The translations under genes were made by a program, and so were the position numbers. DNA of 64,000 nt, taken from assembly GCA_945881835.1 (NCBI GenBank), contig CAMCVP010000001.1, positions 124,001-188,000 of the forward strand. Direction: 5' to 3'. Position 1 is the stretch's first letter. Each line of letters starts with the position of its first letter. Source of the DNA: Chryseobacterium gleum (GTDB taxonomy: Bacteria > Bacteroidota > Bacteroidia > Flavobacteriales_D > Sanyastnellaceae). Shown one piece after another: positions 19,203 to 28,157 of the stretch. The notes below the pieces were generated by a model. The model had not been told where the DNA came from. It saw only the letters and a program-made list of their open reading frames with translations, and did not search any database.

Positions 19203-20150
19203 TTAAGCTGCACTTTGTGCGGCTTTTTCTTTTTGCTTTTCAGCATAAGCCACCGCTGCTTCACGAACCCATTCGCCTTCACTCCAAGCCTTTTGCTTCG
19301 CAGCAACACGCTCTTTGTTACAAGGGCCGTTTCCTTTCACAACCTCATTGAATTCAGTCCAATCGATTTCACCGAAATCGTAATGCCCCGTTTCTTCATT
19401 CCATTTTAAATCTGGATCTGGAATAGTGAGACCCAAGTATTCAGCTTGAGCAACCGTCATGTCTACAAACTTCTGACGCAAATCGTCGTTCGAGTGACGC
19501 TTGATCTTCCAAACCATATTCTGACTGCTATGCGCAGAGTCCTTGTCAGACGGACCAAACATCATTAACGATGGCCACCAGAAGCGATTGAAAGCATCTT
19601 GCAACATTTTCTTTTGTTCAGCTGTGCCTTTCGATAAGGCAATACAAATTTCATATCCTTGACGTTGGTGGAAGCTTTCTTCCTTACAGATACGAATAAG
19701 CGCTCTGCTGTATGGACCGTAACTTGTACGTTGCAATGAAACCTGATTCACAATAGCAGCGCCGTCTACCAACCAACCAATGGTTCCAATGTCGGCCCAA
19801 GAAATAGTTGGGTAATTGAAAATGGAAGAATACTTCGCTTTTCCAGAAAGCATTTCTTCTGTCATAGTATCTCTATCGACACCCAAGGTTTCTGCTGCGC
19901 AATACAAGTACAAACCATGTCCAGCTTCGTCTTGAACCTTCGCTAACAAAATGGCTTTACGACGTAACGATGGGGCGCGTGTGATCCAGTTTCCTTCTGG
20001 AAGCATGCCTATGATTTCGCTGTGCGCGTGCTGTCCAATCTGACGGATAAGCGTTTTGCGATAGCCTTCGGGCATCCAATCTTTGGCTTCGATTTTATTT
20101 TCAGCGTCTACGTATTGCTGAAATTTTTGAAGTGCGATTTCCATTTCCAT
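19203..20150 (-). CDS. paaA: 1,2-phenylacetyl-CoA epoxidase, catalytic subunit PaaA
   Basis: 315 residues from ATG 20150 (20144 also possible). PaaA is the di-iron catalytic subunit that epoxidises the ring of phenylacetyl-CoA with O2. Carboxylate and histidine motifs of the ferritin-like fold are present ([13 protein letters not shown] and [13 protein letters not shown]), as is [11 protein letters not shown]. The usual partners PaaB, PaaC and PaaD are not adjacent, and the gene stands alone with its own promoter. The reductase gene paaE is divergent, 105 bases away. Aerobic phenylacetate degradation is indicated if paaBCD lie elsewhere. Confidence 0.95.
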   Translation of the reverse strand: MEMEIALQKFQQYVDAENKIEAKDWMPEGYRKTLIRQIGQHAHSEIIGMLPEGNWITRAPSLRRKAILLAKVQDEAGHGLYLYCAAETLGVDRDTMTEEMLSGKAKYSSIFNYPTISWADIGTIGWLVDGAAIVNQVSLQRTSYGPYSRALIRICKEESFHQRQGYEICIALSKGTAEQKKMLQDAFNRFWWPSLMMFGPSDKDSAHSSQNMVWKIKRHSNDDLRQKFVDMTVAQAEYLGLTIPDPDLKWNEETGHYDFGEIDWTEFNEVVKGNGPCNKERVAAKQKAWSEGEWVREAAVAYAEKQKEKAAQSAA

Positions 20151-20155
20151 AAACA

Positions 20156-20182
20156 CAAATTTAGTTCATTCAGCCTAAACAA
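20156..20182 (-). promoter_or_regulatory. paaA promoter
   Basis: On the minus strand TAAATTTG (20163-20156) is an exact -7 box, and TTG (20182-20180) lies 16 bp upstream. The start codon is 5 bases after the box, so the leader would be very short. Confidence 0.55.
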
Positions 20183-20213
20183 AATCATTACAAATATCAG
20201 CGGTGAAAAATTC

Positions 20214-20242
20214 TTGTTCAGAAGCCTGTTGGCCTATTTTTG
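20214..20242 (+). promoter_or_regulatory. paaE promoter
   Basis: TTG at 20214-20216, 18 bp spacer, TATTTTTG at 20235-20242 (exact TAnnTTTG). Predicted start of transcription is near 20247, giving a leader of about 10 bases. Confidence 0.65.
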
Positions 20243-20255
20243 CCTTTTCAATATT

Positions 20256-21332
20256 ATGAGACCAACCTTTTCAGCCTTAACTGTTTCCGATGTTCGTCAG
20301 GAAACCGCAGATAGTGTTTCTGTTGCTTTTCAAGTTCCTGCGGAATTAATGGAGCGCTATGCCTTCAAACCGGGCCAATACCTTACGCTTCGTGCAAGTG
20401 TAAACGGAGAAGATATTCGCAGATCGTATTCGATTTGCAGCGGAACAAACGACGGGGAATTGCGCGTGGCTATTAAGCGTGTAGACGGTGGTGTGTTTTC
20501 CACTTGGGCTACTTCAGAGATTAAGGTGGGTATGGAAATGCAAGTGATGAACCCGATGGGTCACTTCACTCCGAATAATTTAGATGGAAAGACGCACGTG
20601 GTCCTTTACGCTGCTGGAAGCGGAATTACGCCAATGCTTTCGATTGCGCGCACGTTGCTTCAAAACAATGCAGAGGCTGAAGTGAGTTTGATATATGGAA
20701 ATAGACACTTCAGTGGAATTATCTTCCGCGATTTGATTGAAGACATGAAAGACATATTCCTCGGACGTTTCCGAGTGTTTCATGTATTAAGCGGCGAGCC
20801 GAATGACATTGCGCTTTTCCACGGAAGAATAGATGCTGAAAAGATCGAAGGCTATACCCAACGTTTCATTCCAATAGATACCGTTTCAGAAGTTTTTGTT
20901 TGCGGACCAGAACCTATGATTCGTGCGGTGAAAGATTTTTATTTGTCGAATGGAATGGCTGAGGGAAATGTTCATTACGAATTATTCGCTTCTCCGGGTC
21001 AAGCAAAACAGGCTCCTCCGGTAGTGAAGAAAGAAGTGGTGTTGGAAGGTCAAGCCGATGTGACCGTTATTTTCGACGGGAATTACACGCAATTCAAAAT
21101 GCCGAAAACAGGAGAGATGATCCTAGATGCTGCTCAGCGCGCGGGATTGGATATTCCTTTCTCTTGTAAAGGTGGAATGTGTTGCACGTGTCGTGCACAC
21201 GTGAAAGAAGGAGAGGTAGACATGAAATTGAATTACGCATTGGAACCGGGCGAGGTGAATGCTGGATTCGTCTTGACATGTCAATGCGAACCTGTTTCAG
21301 ACACAGTCGTTATCGACTTCGATAAAGTATAA
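20256..21332 (+). CDS. paaE: Phenylacetyl-CoA epoxidase reductase PaaE
   Basis: 358 residues from ATG 20256; longer upstream reading is excluded by the promoter. PaaE passes electrons from NADPH through FAD and a 2Fe-2S cluster to PaaA. The FAD-binding RRSYSICSG motif, the nucleotide-binding LYAAGSGITPMLSIARTLL, VCGPEPMIRAVKDF, and a C-terminal plant-type ferredoxin domain with CKGGMCCTCRAHV and the later LTCQC are all seen. Other oxygenase reductases share this layout, but the divergent paaA supports PaaE. It ends 3 bases from the converging LRR gene. Confidence 0.92.
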   Translation: MRPTFSALTVSDVRQETADSVSVAFQVPAELMERYAFKPGQYLTLRASVNGEDIRRSYSICSGTNDGELRVAIKRVDGGVFSTWATSEIKVGMEMQVMNPMGHFTPNNLDGKTHVVLYAAGSGITPMLSIARTLLQNNAEAEVSLIYGNRHFSGIIFRDLIEDMKDIFLGRFRVFHVLSGEPNDIALFHGRIDAEKIEGYTQRFIPIDTVSEVFVCGPEPMIRAVKDFYLSNGMAEGNVHYELFASPGQAKQAPPVVKKEVVLEGQADVTVIFDGNYTQFKMPKTGEMILDAAQRAGLDIPFSCKGGMCCTCRAHVKEGEVDMKLNYALEPGEVNAGFVLTCQCEPVSDTVVIDFDKV

Positions 21333-21335
21333 TTT

Positions 21336-21956
21336 TTAATGTCCGTCTTCGCAGGCGCAAGGAGTTGAGAAATACACCTTGGTTTTCTTCGTGTCTATCA
21401 TTTGAAGAATGCGATCTTGTGTGCCGTAACTCATTTGGTTGTGCAGAAAATCGAGATGCGTGAGGTTCTTCAATGATCCCAACGCGTTGGGGTAGTAGTC
21501 GATGGGATTGTCCCAAAGCGCTAATATGCGCAACTCTTGCAGTTTTTCTATTTCGTCTGGAAGGGTGCTAATGTAATTGTCGCCTAATTCGAGAACGCGT
21601 AAATTTTTCAAGGTAAAAATGGCTGGCGGAATTGAATCGACCACGTTTTCATTCACGCTTAAACGTTGTAAAAATGGAAGCTCGTTAATTTTTGTTGGAA
21701 GGGTTTTGATCTTGTTTCGATCGAGTTGCAAATCGTTTAAGTTCGAGAGTAGGAATACTTCTTGTGGAATCTCGGTGTACTTTTTTCTGTTGAGGTGTAG
21801 GCGATAAACCTTGCTTGGTTCTTTCATTGCAAGGTTAAGATCAGTGTAAATTTTACACGTGTCTATTTTGTCCCACGACACTAGTTGTGCTTGGGAAGCA
21901 ACAATGAAGTTGAATGAAAAAAGAAGAATGAAAAGCGTTGTTTTAGCGAATTGCAT
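21336..21956 (-). CDS. Secreted leucine-rich-repeat protein
   Basis: 206 residues from ATG 21956. An N-terminal signal peptide (KTTLFILLFSFNFIVASQA) is followed by about five leucine-rich repeats of the LxxLxLxxNxIxxLPxxI type, as in NLNDLQLDRNKIKTLPTKI and NLRVLELGDNYISTLPDEI. LRR surfaces bind proteins; no enzymatic motif is present. The start overlaps the ribF stop by 14 bases, so it is read as part of the ribF transcript. The ligand and role are unknown. Confidence 0.82.
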   Translation of the reverse strand: MQFAKTTLFILLFSFNFIVASQAQLVSWDKIDTCKIYTDLNLAMKEPSKVYRLHLNRKKYTEIPQEVFLLSNLNDLQLDRNKIKTLPTKINELPFLQRLSVNENVVDSIPPAIFTLKNLRVLELGDNYISTLPDEIEKLQELRILALWDNPIDYYPNALGSLKNLTHLDFLHNQMSYGTQDRILQMIDTKKTKVYFSTPCACEDGH

Positions 21957-22863
21957 TGGCAATATCTTTTGCAAGTTGTTCTTTCAACGCATCAATTGAA
22001 CCAAAATTTTGTTCGTCGCGCAGCTTTCGAATAAATTCCACTTGCAAAGGTTGCTCGTAGAGGTTGTTGTGAAACCCAATGACATGCACTTCCAGCGAGC
22101 GGCTTCCGTTTAATTCGAATGTAGGACGTGTTCCAATGTTCATGGCTCCGCGGTAGTTTTTTCCGTTGATGTTCGTTTCTACTACATAGACTCCATTTGC
22201 TGGAATAAGTTTCAGCGTATCTGAAATTTTTATGTTGGCTGTCGGAAAACCAATCTTCTGACCGTTTCCTTTTCCATGCACTACCGTGCCTGAAAGGAGG
22301 TAGTTGCGTCCGGTTGCCTGCTGGGCGAATTCTACATTTCCAACTGAAATTGCATTTCGAATTTTTGTTGAACTGACCTCACTTTCGTTGATGAGTTGTG
22401 CCGGAATTTCTTCAACATGAAATTGAAACATGTCGGCGTATTCCAACAACAGTTGGAAATTGCCTTCACGGTTTCTGCCGAAACGGTGGTCGTATCCGAC
22501 AATTACCGTGTGCACGTTCATTCCAACCACCAAGAGGTCACGCACGTATTCAAAGGCAGACTTCTTCGCGAATTCCATGGTGAATGGAAATTCAACAAGA
22601 TGGTATATTCCGCAATCGGCTAAGAATTTTCTTTTCTCTTGGGTGTCGGATAGCAATTGAATGCCGTGATCTTCGGGGAAGAGAACGGTGCGTGGATGTG
22701 GTGTGAAAGTAAGAACAACGGTTTCTCCGTTTACCTCTTGCGCAAGCGTTTTCATGCGGTTCAGAAGCGCCTGATGACCCAAGTGTACACCGTCGAAGGT
22801 GCCAATTGTGAGCACAGGATTTTTAACTTCCTTAAACGAAGAAAAGTCGTGATGAATCTTCAC
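21943..22863 (-). CDS. ribF: Bifunctional riboflavin kinase / FAD synthetase
   Basis: 306 residues, normal for RibF. It converts riboflavin to FMN and then FAD. The N-terminal nucleotidyltransferase domain has GTFDGVHLGHQALL and the VGYDHRFGRNREGNFQLL segment with SSTKIR. The C-terminal kinase domain has VVHGKGNGQKIGFPTANIK and GAMNIGTRPTF. It lies 6 bases downstream of the dehydrogenase gene on the same strand. Confidence 0.96.
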   Translation of the reverse strand: MKIHHDFSSFKEVKNPVLTIGTFDGVHLGHQALLNRMKTLAQEVNGETVVLTFTPHPRTVLFPEDHGIQLLSDTQEKRKFLADCGIYHLVEFPFTMEFAKKSAFEYVRDLLVVGMNVHTVIVGYDHRFGRNREGNFQLLLEYADMFQFHVEEIPAQLINESEVSSTKIRNAISVGNVEFAQQATGRNYLLSGTVVHGKGNGQKIGFPTANIKISDTLKLIPANGVYVVETNINGKNYRGAMNIGTRPTFELNGSRSLEVHVIGFHNNLYEQPLQVEFIRKLRDEQNFGSIDALKEQLAKDIANAIR

Positions 22864-22869
22864 CTTGAA

Positions 22870-23760
22870 TTATTTTGAAAACGAAGGAGAAACGGTTGTT
22901 TCTTTCGTTTCTCTATTCAAAATATAAAATCCTTCTCCAGATTTATCGCCTAGTTTTTTCGCTGTAACCATGTTCACCAATAAAGGACATGGCGCGTATT
23001 TCGGGTTACCGAATCCGTCGTGCATCACACGAAGAATTGCTAAGCAAACATCAAGACCAATGAAATCGGCTAAACGGAGCGGTCCCATTGGATGTCCCAT
23101 TCCAAGTTTCATAACGGTGTCAATTTCTTCAACACCAGCCACTCCTTCATACAAAGTGTAGATGGCTTCGTTGATCATGGGCATAAGAATGCGATTGGCA
23201 ACGAATCCAGGGTAGTCGTTCACTTCAACTGGAACTTTTCCAAGTTGTTTCGAAATCTCAAAAACTTTATCGTTTACTTCGTTTGAAGTGCTGTATCCGC
23301 GAATGACTTCAACCAATTTCATTACAGGAACTGGATTCATGAAATGCATGCCTATTACTTGTTCCGGGCGGTTGGTTACCGAAGCAATTTTAGTAATGCT
23401 TATGGAAGAAGTGTTAGATGCCAAGATGCAATTTGCCGGAGCGTTCGCATCGAGGGTTTGAAATATTTTAAGTTTTAAATCAACGTTTTCAGTTGCAGCT
23501 TCAACAACAAGTTCTGCGTTTGCAACGCCAGTTTCAATAGAGTTTGAAGTGGAAAGGTTGGCAAGGGTTTGTGCCTTTTGCTCTTCGGTTAAAGAACCTT
23601 TTGCAACTTGACGATCTAAGTTTTTAGCAATGGTCGCCAATGCTTTTTGCAATTGCGATTCATTCAAATCAATTAATTGAACGTTGAATCCATTTTGCGC
23701 GAACACGTGCGCGATTCCATTTCCCATGGTGCCAGCACCAATAACTGCAATGTTTTTCAT
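22870..23760 (-). CDS. 3-hydroxyacyl-CoA (3-hydroxybutyryl-CoA) dehydrogenase
   Basis: 296 residues from ATG 23760; the upstream in-frame start lies across the promoter box. An NAD-binding N-terminus (IAVIGAGTMGNGIAHVFA) is followed by EAATENVDLK, the catalytic HFMNPVPVMKLVEVI histidine motif, and the C-terminal helical domain (DYPGFVANRILMPMINEAI). It oxidises 3-hydroxyacyl-CoA. It could serve butyrate metabolism, beta-oxidation or the lower phenylacetate pathway (as PaaH); paaA and paaE are 2-3 kb away but not in the same operon. Confidence 0.92.
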   Translation of the reverse strand: MKNIAVIGAGTMGNGIAHVFAQNGFNVQLIDLNESQLQKALATIAKNLDRQVAKGSLTEEQKAQTLANLSTSNSIETGVANAELVVEAATENVDLKLKIFQTLDANAPANCILASNTSSISITKIASVTNRPEQVIGMHFMNPVPVMKLVEVIRGYSTSNEVNDKVFEISKQLGKVPVEVNDYPGFVANRILMPMINEAIYTLYEGVAGVEEIDTVMKLGMGHPMGPLRLADFIGLDVCLAILRVMHDGFGNPKYAPCPLLVNMVTAKKLGDKSGEGFYILNRETKETTVSPSFSK

Positions 23761-23775
23761 TGAAACAAATTTTTG

Positions 23776-23783
23776 CAAATATA
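23776..23783 (-). promoter_or_regulatory. -7 box of the 3-hydroxyacyl-CoA dehydrogenase operon
   Basis: TATATTTG on the minus strand, an exact -7 match, 15 bases before ATG 23760. No clear TTG is seen at the -33 distance. It would drive the dehydrogenase, ribF and the LRR gene. Confidence 0.5.
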
Positions 23784-23791
23784 GCACGAAG

Positions 23792-24412
23792 CTAACTGAA
23801 CTTTTTAATGAGTTCAGCTATGTTTCGGACCTCTAATTTGCGCATGATGTTTTGCCGATGGGTTTTAATTGTGAATTCACTCAGAAAAAGGAGGTCGGCA
23901 ATTTCTTTATTTTGCTTTCCGCTCTTAAGAAAAGAAACGATTTCTTTTTCTCTGGAAGTTAGAAGAACATTCAGGGGGTTAATGTGAGTTGAGTTTATCT
24001 CAATATTGGGGTCGAAATAAGTTTGACCTTTTAAAACGGCTTTGCAAGCATCAAGCAGAACTTTCGTCCCGCTATTTTTTAGCACGTATGCATCGAAAAT
24101 GGAATGAGCTAAATCGAGCTTAATCTCCCAGGGCTGATACATGCTTAGCGCAATAATTTTCAGATTGGGAACCACTGATTTGATTTGTGTAATTTCTTCG
24201 ATACACAATTCACCGTTGAGGTTAAGATCAGAAATTATGAAGTCTATTTCTTTGCATGAGTTTTTGATGGTAAGAAGATCATCTTTGTTTTGACAAACAA
24301 ATGATACCTCTACGGGCCTTGTAAGTAGAAGAATGTTCTTTAATCCTTCAATAAACAAGGGATGGTCTTCAACGAGACCGATTTTAATTTGATTGTTTTG
24401 GTAATTCAACAT
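23792..24412 (-). CDS. LuxR/NarL-family response regulator
   Basis: 206 residues. The receiver domain has the acidic pair in LVEDHP, the phospho-acceptor D62 in IISDLNLNG, a switch serine (ALSMYQPWE) and the lysine in YVLKNSG. The LuxR-type DNA-binding domain follows: LTSREKEIVSFLKSGKQNK, then TIKTHRQNIMRKL. Its first 29 bases overlap the histidine kinase gene, which makes the two a cognate pair. The regulon is unknown. Confidence 0.93.
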   Translation of the reverse strand: MLNYQNNQIKIGLVEDHPLFIEGLKNILLLTRPVEVSFVCQNKDDLLTIKNSCKEIDFIISDLNLNGELCIEEITQIKSVVPNLKIIALSMYQPWEIKLDLAHSIFDAYVLKNSGTKVLLDACKAVLKGQTYFDPNIEINSTHINPLNVLLTSREKEIVSFLKSGKQNKEIADLLFLSEFTIKTHRQNIMRKLEVRNIAELIKKFS

Positions 24413-26234
24413 AAATTTTTACTCCTTTTGATTTCTCGCTCACTATTTTGAATACGCCATTTTTCAATTCAACTAACTTCTGAATGCTGTCTAGGCCTAA
24501 TCCGTATTGCACAATTTCTTGGTCAAATCCCACCCCATCGTCTTCAACGAAAAGTTGAATTGAATTGGGTTCATTCAAAATTTGAATGATTGTGTTATTT
24601 GCTTGAGCGTGTTTTAGGATGTTTTGAACGCACTCTTGAATGATTTGGAAAAGGACAATGTTAAGATTTTTATCTAGTTCAATAAGGTCGCCAATAACAT
24701 CTAATTGGAAATTGCAAGGCGTAGTGCTATTAATTTGAGTTAGGAATTGCGCTATGCTTTCTTTCAGGCCAAACCGTTCGAGCATCAGAGGAGATAAGTT
24801 ATGTGACGCGTTTCTAACCTCATTCGCAATGAATGAAGATTTTGCAATAATTCGATCAAGAGCTATTGAAGGATTTGGATTGTTTCTTAACGCCTCGAGT
24901 TCGTATCGCATGGCAGAAATTTCAGCACCGATATTGTCATGCAAGTATTGACTGATTCGGGTAAGGTCTTTTTCTTTCACTTCAGTTAGTTTGTTACTGA
25001 AATTGATATTCTGAAGAAGTAGCTCGTGCGTTAGTTCGAGTGATTTCTTTTGAAACCGAATGAACGTTCGGGATATAATGACGCTCATGATTAGGCAGTC
25101 AACGGTATAGACAATTGGCAGGAAATGCTGAAAAACGAGTAAGTCCGGAAGAAAACCCTTTTCGAAAGAATAATTCACGACATGTACTCCGAGAAAAAGA
25201 AAGAGCGAAATGGAAATAAGAAGTGCAAAGGGTAATTTCTTTATTGCGGTTTTAACCACTATGAGAATCAGTAATACAAGCAAGAGTCGCTGGAAGTAAT
25301 GAGATAAAAGAACTCCATAAAACTTAATTTCGTTGCTTTGAAAAATAAGATAAATGCACAGTGCAATAAAAATGAAAGCAATGTATGAGAAAAAACCGAC
25401 GCGGAGGGCTTTGTATAATTTGGGGATATTCTCTTTTACATTGAGTGCGCGTAATATGAAAAGTACATAGAAAACAAATGAAATAGCTAAGGTGATAGGG
25501 CGGAAAAAGTCTAGATTTCTTGCATTGTCAAAAGCGATAATCCAATGCCAAAAGCCGAAATCAGCAACGGAGTAGATTAACATAAAGAACAGAAAGCAAC
25601 CGTATAGAAAGTACAATCTGTCTTTTGCAAAATAAAAGAGAACCCAGGTTATGATGAAGATAACCGCAACTATACCAATTAGCCATCCGAACAAAGCTGT
25701 TTGTTGGCTCAATCGATTTTCAATAAAACCCAGATTGGAAAAGTGAACATTCAAATGAAAAATCTCATTGCGTTTGTCGGCTGCAATAAGTATGAATTTC
25801 GAATTTGCTAAATCGGGGTTTTGAAAAGTGAAACTTGGCGTTATTATTTCTCTCGTATTGAATGGCATGCGATCTCCAGTTGGTTCACACGCTTTTATTA
25901 CTTTTTTGTGCTTATTAAGCCACCAGCATTGAATATAATTGGTGTGAGTATTCGTAATGACAGTGTATGGGTGGTTTTGCCCGATAGTGCTGTCAATGGG
26001 AATGAGTAGCCAGATTTTTCCTTTTAAATTACTCAGTGAATGAGGCAATTGAGTAGAGCTTTTTTCAATGTTTTCTATGAAATAATTGAAATAATTGGCC
26101 TGAGAAGTATCAATCCAACATGTAGTTCCTTCCGGGAAATTATTCGAATCATCGTTTATATAAAAGTTCAGTTCGCTTTGAGAATAAGCGAAAGTGCTAA
26201 TAGAGATTAGAATGATTAGAAGGAAATATCTCAT
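24384..26234 (-). CDS. Sensor histidine kinase with 7TMR-DISM sensing region
   Basis: 616 residues. A signal peptide and an extracellular beta-rich domain (about 25-170, 7TMR-DISM extracellular type) precede seven membrane helices (about 175-400). The HisKA_3-type phosphorylation helix has the histidine in QYLHDNIGAEISAM (near 432). The ATP-binding domain has VEDDGVGFD and GLGLDSIQKLVEL. It should sense an outside ligand, perhaps a carbohydrate as in some DISM proteins, and phosphorylate the LuxR regulator encoded directly downstream. The gene looks more AT-rich than its neighbours. It carries a one-mismatch dispersed palindrome. Confidence 0.92.
   Translation of the reverse strand: MRYFLLIILISISTFAYSQSELNFYINDDSNNFPEGTTCWIDTSQANYFNYFIENIEKSSTQLPHSLSNLKGKIWLLIPIDSTIGQNHPYTVITNTHTNYIQCWWLNKHKKVIKACEPTGDRMPFNTREIITPSFTFQNPDLANSKFILIAADKRNEIFHLNVHFSNLGFIENRLSQQTALFGWLIGIVAVIFIITWVLFYFAKDRLYFLYGCFLFFMLIYSVADFGFWHWIIAFDNARNLDFFRPITLAISFVFYVLFILRALNVKENIPKLYKALRVGFFSYIAFIFIALCIYLIFQSNEIKFYGVLLSHYFQRLLLVLLILIVVKTAIKKLPFALLISISLFLFLGVHVVNYSFEKGFLPDLLVFQHFLPIVYTVDCLIMSVIISRTFIRFQKKSLELTHELLLQNINFSNKLTEVKEKDLTRISQYLHDNIGAEISAMRYELEALRNNPNPSIALDRIIAKSSFIANEVRNASHNLSPLMLERFGLKESIAQFLTQINSTTPCNFQLDVIGDLIELDKNLNIVLFQIIQECVQNILKHAQANNTIIQILNEPNSIQLFVEDDGVGFDQEIVQYGLGLDSIQKLVELKNGVFKIVSEKSKGVKIYVELPKQSN
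25055..25072. repeat. Dispersed palindrome, one-mismatch copy (in histidine kinase gene)
   Basis: ACCGAA-N6-TTCGGG: the last base departs from the consensus; centre TGAACG. Confidence 0.6.
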
Positions 26235-26305
26235 AGAAGCGATCGTGCTCTAAGTTAAAAGATATCCGATGCAATACGTGTCGATAGATGTTAAGATTTA
26301 CGAAA

Positions 26306-26321
26306 TACTCCGAATGGAGTA
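26306..26321 (-). terminator. Weak hairpin after the TPR gene
   Basis: On the minus strand a 6-bp stem TACTCC/GGAGTA with loop ATTC is followed by only TTTC. It lies between the TPR gene (ends 26349) and the histidine kinase. It is a weak terminator at most. The rest of 26235-26348 shows nothing recognisable. Confidence 0.35.
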
Positions 26322-26348
26322 GAAGAATGCAATAAACGGTAAAGTGAT

Positions 26349-28154
26349 TTATTGACTTTCTCCCTTTATAGCTCGAAATCGTTTACGAGCGTCTATGACA
26401 AACAAACTTCCGGGGAAGTCATTCAGTAGGCGCTCGTATTGCGTTTGAGCCTTTGCTAAATCTTTGAAGTGTTTCTCTTCAATTTCTGCTAACGCGAAAA
26501 GCGCATCGTCGGCGTATATTCCGTCGAAGTGAATGTTCACGAGTTCGGTATACAACAACACTGCCTTTTCGAAATCTCCCTGCCTTCTGTAGATATTCGC
26601 TTTGGTGAATAGAATTTCATCTGTAAGCGTATGACCAGGAAAGGCGGTAGTGATGCTATCTAATGTCTGGAAAGCCAATGCAAATTGATTTTGATAAGCC
26701 AGTAATTCTGCACGTGCATACTGCATCATGGGCAATGGAATGGTGTCCATGTTGAAGTTGTCTGTAATCAACAATGAAAGTTGCAAGGCATTGTTTGAAA
26801 TGAGTTTTGAAGTAGACGCTTTCAATACGTCGAGTTGTCCTTGCGACCATTCGAAGTCTCCGGTGTAGAATGAAATTTTCGCGTTGCGAAATTTCGCTTC
26901 GTGCCCAAGCACATCGTCTTTGAAGTCCAAATCAATTTGTGAAAATAACAATGAAGCTTCCCAGATTTTATCTTGGAAGAGGAGCACATCGCCAAGTTCA
27001 AGTTTAATTTCAGCCATCGTTTTAGCGTTCACGCCTGCAAGTGCTAGCGCTTCTTTCAGAAGGACTTCTGCATCTTTTGAATTATTCAAATAGAAGGTCT
27101 TCAAATGCGCCCAGTCTTTTTTCAAGATGGCCAATTCATTGGCCTGAACAATGTCTTTTTGAATAGCGGCGTATTCAATATCTAATGCATTGAATTCTTC
27201 AGCAGTTGTGAATTCATTTTTCTTCAAAAGAAGACTGATTGTTTGAAGTTTTTTTACGCTGGCTTGTTGGAAGAACACCGAAGCTTTTCCTTTGGCTATA
27301 ACGGCGTCATAGCATTTCTTGGCTACGCTGTATTCTTCGTTATTTGTAGCCTGAATGGCCAAATTCATTAGGCGGTTTCCGTTTTCATTGTTGCGCTTGT
27401 CAAGTGCATTCAATTGAATAAACGCTCCGTTGAAATCGCGACGTTGCATTAAGAACCAAGCTAAAAATTCCGAATAGATTGAAATGTTCGGTTCAAGTTG
27501 AATACGCTTCAATACGAGTGTTTTTAGTTCATTGCATCGAACATCGTCGTCTTGAAAATCGACAAGTTGCATGAGCGATGTTTCTACTTGTGCGAGATAC
27601 GATGGGTCTTCTTTTAGTATGTCCATGTAGGCTTCGCTCATACCTAGGAAGTTTCCAAGTGATCCCTGTACTCCCGCAATTTCAAACGAATAAGTATATC
27701 CGTCTTTTCCTTCCGTCTTTCCTTTTTCGTAGGTCTTTAATGCCCATGCATAAAGGTTGACTTCTAAGAATTTTTGTCCCAATTCAAGAATGGGCATTCT
27801 AAAAGCTGCAGTTTTATCCAATGCTGTTTGATAGGCATCAACTGCGTTTTTATCGTGTTTGAAATGCGAGTAAAGGTTACCTAAATCAACATAAAGGGTA
27901 GCGTCTTTGGTTTGCTTCAGTCTTCGTTTTATAAGGGTTTCAGCGTCTTTCTCAAGATTTAATTGAATGAGCGTTGTTTTGTAATTCTCATAGATTTCAT
28001 TCTCAAAACCTTCTTTTGAAAGTTTCTCGTAATACATCTTTGCTTCAGTGAATTTCCCGTCGAAGAAGTACTGCTCGGCAAGTTGTAAATCGCGTTGACC
28101 GAATGAACATTCGGTAGCCAATACCAAGAGTGCTATGAGCCAGAGCTTTTTCAT
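26349..28154 (-). CDS. Secreted tetratricopeptide-repeat protein
   Basis: 601 residues. A signal peptide (LWLIALLVLATECSFGQ) is followed by helical repeats throughout, with TPR-like units such as LAEQYFFDGKFTEAKMYYEKL near the N-terminus and ILFTKANIYRRQGDFEKAVLLYTELV near the C-terminus. TPRs form protein-binding scaffolds; this one would sit in the periplasm or at the outer membrane. The residues around the cleavage site (T-E-C-S-F-G) are encoded by a dispersed palindrome, and the cysteine there could even be lipidated. It is co-transcribed with a lipoprotein gene and serS upstream. Confidence 0.85.
   Translation of the reverse strand: MKKLWLIALLVLATECSFGQRDLQLAEQYFFDGKFTEAKMYYEKLSKEGFENEIYENYKTTLIQLNLEKDAETLIKRRLKQTKDATLYVDLGNLYSHFKHDKNAVDAYQTALDKTAAFRMPILELGQKFLEVNLYAWALKTYEKGKTEGKDGYTYSFEIAGVQGSLGNFLGMSEAYMDILKEDPSYLAQVETSLMQLVDFQDDDVRCNELKTLVLKRIQLEPNISIYSEFLAWFLMQRRDFNGAFIQLNALDKRNNENGNRLMNLAIQATNNEEYSVAKKCYDAVIAKGKASVFFQQASVKKLQTISLLLKKNEFTTAEEFNALDIEYAAIQKDIVQANELAILKKDWAHLKTFYLNNSKDAEVLLKEALALAGVNAKTMAEIKLELGDVLLFQDKIWEASLLFSQIDLDFKDDVLGHEAKFRNAKISFYTGDFEWSQGQLDVLKASTSKLISNNALQLSLLITDNFNMDTIPLPMMQYARAELLAYQNQFALAFQTLDSITTAFPGHTLTDEILFTKANIYRRQGDFEKAVLLYTELVNIHFDGIYADDALFALAEIEEKHFKDLAKAQTQYERLLNDFPGSLFVIDARKRFRAIKGESQ
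28098..28115. repeat. Dispersed palindrome ACCGAA-N6-TTCGGT, copy 3 (in TPR gene)
   Basis: An exact match with arms ACCGAATG/CATTCGGT around AA. On the coding strand it is read as T-E-C-S-F-G at the end of the signal peptide. Confidence 0.75.
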
Positions 28155-28157
28155 GTT

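Noticed and set aside
20022-20255. Longer N-terminus for PaaE
   Set aside because: The region overlaps paaA on the other strand and contains the promoter of paaE; the family start fits ATG 20256.
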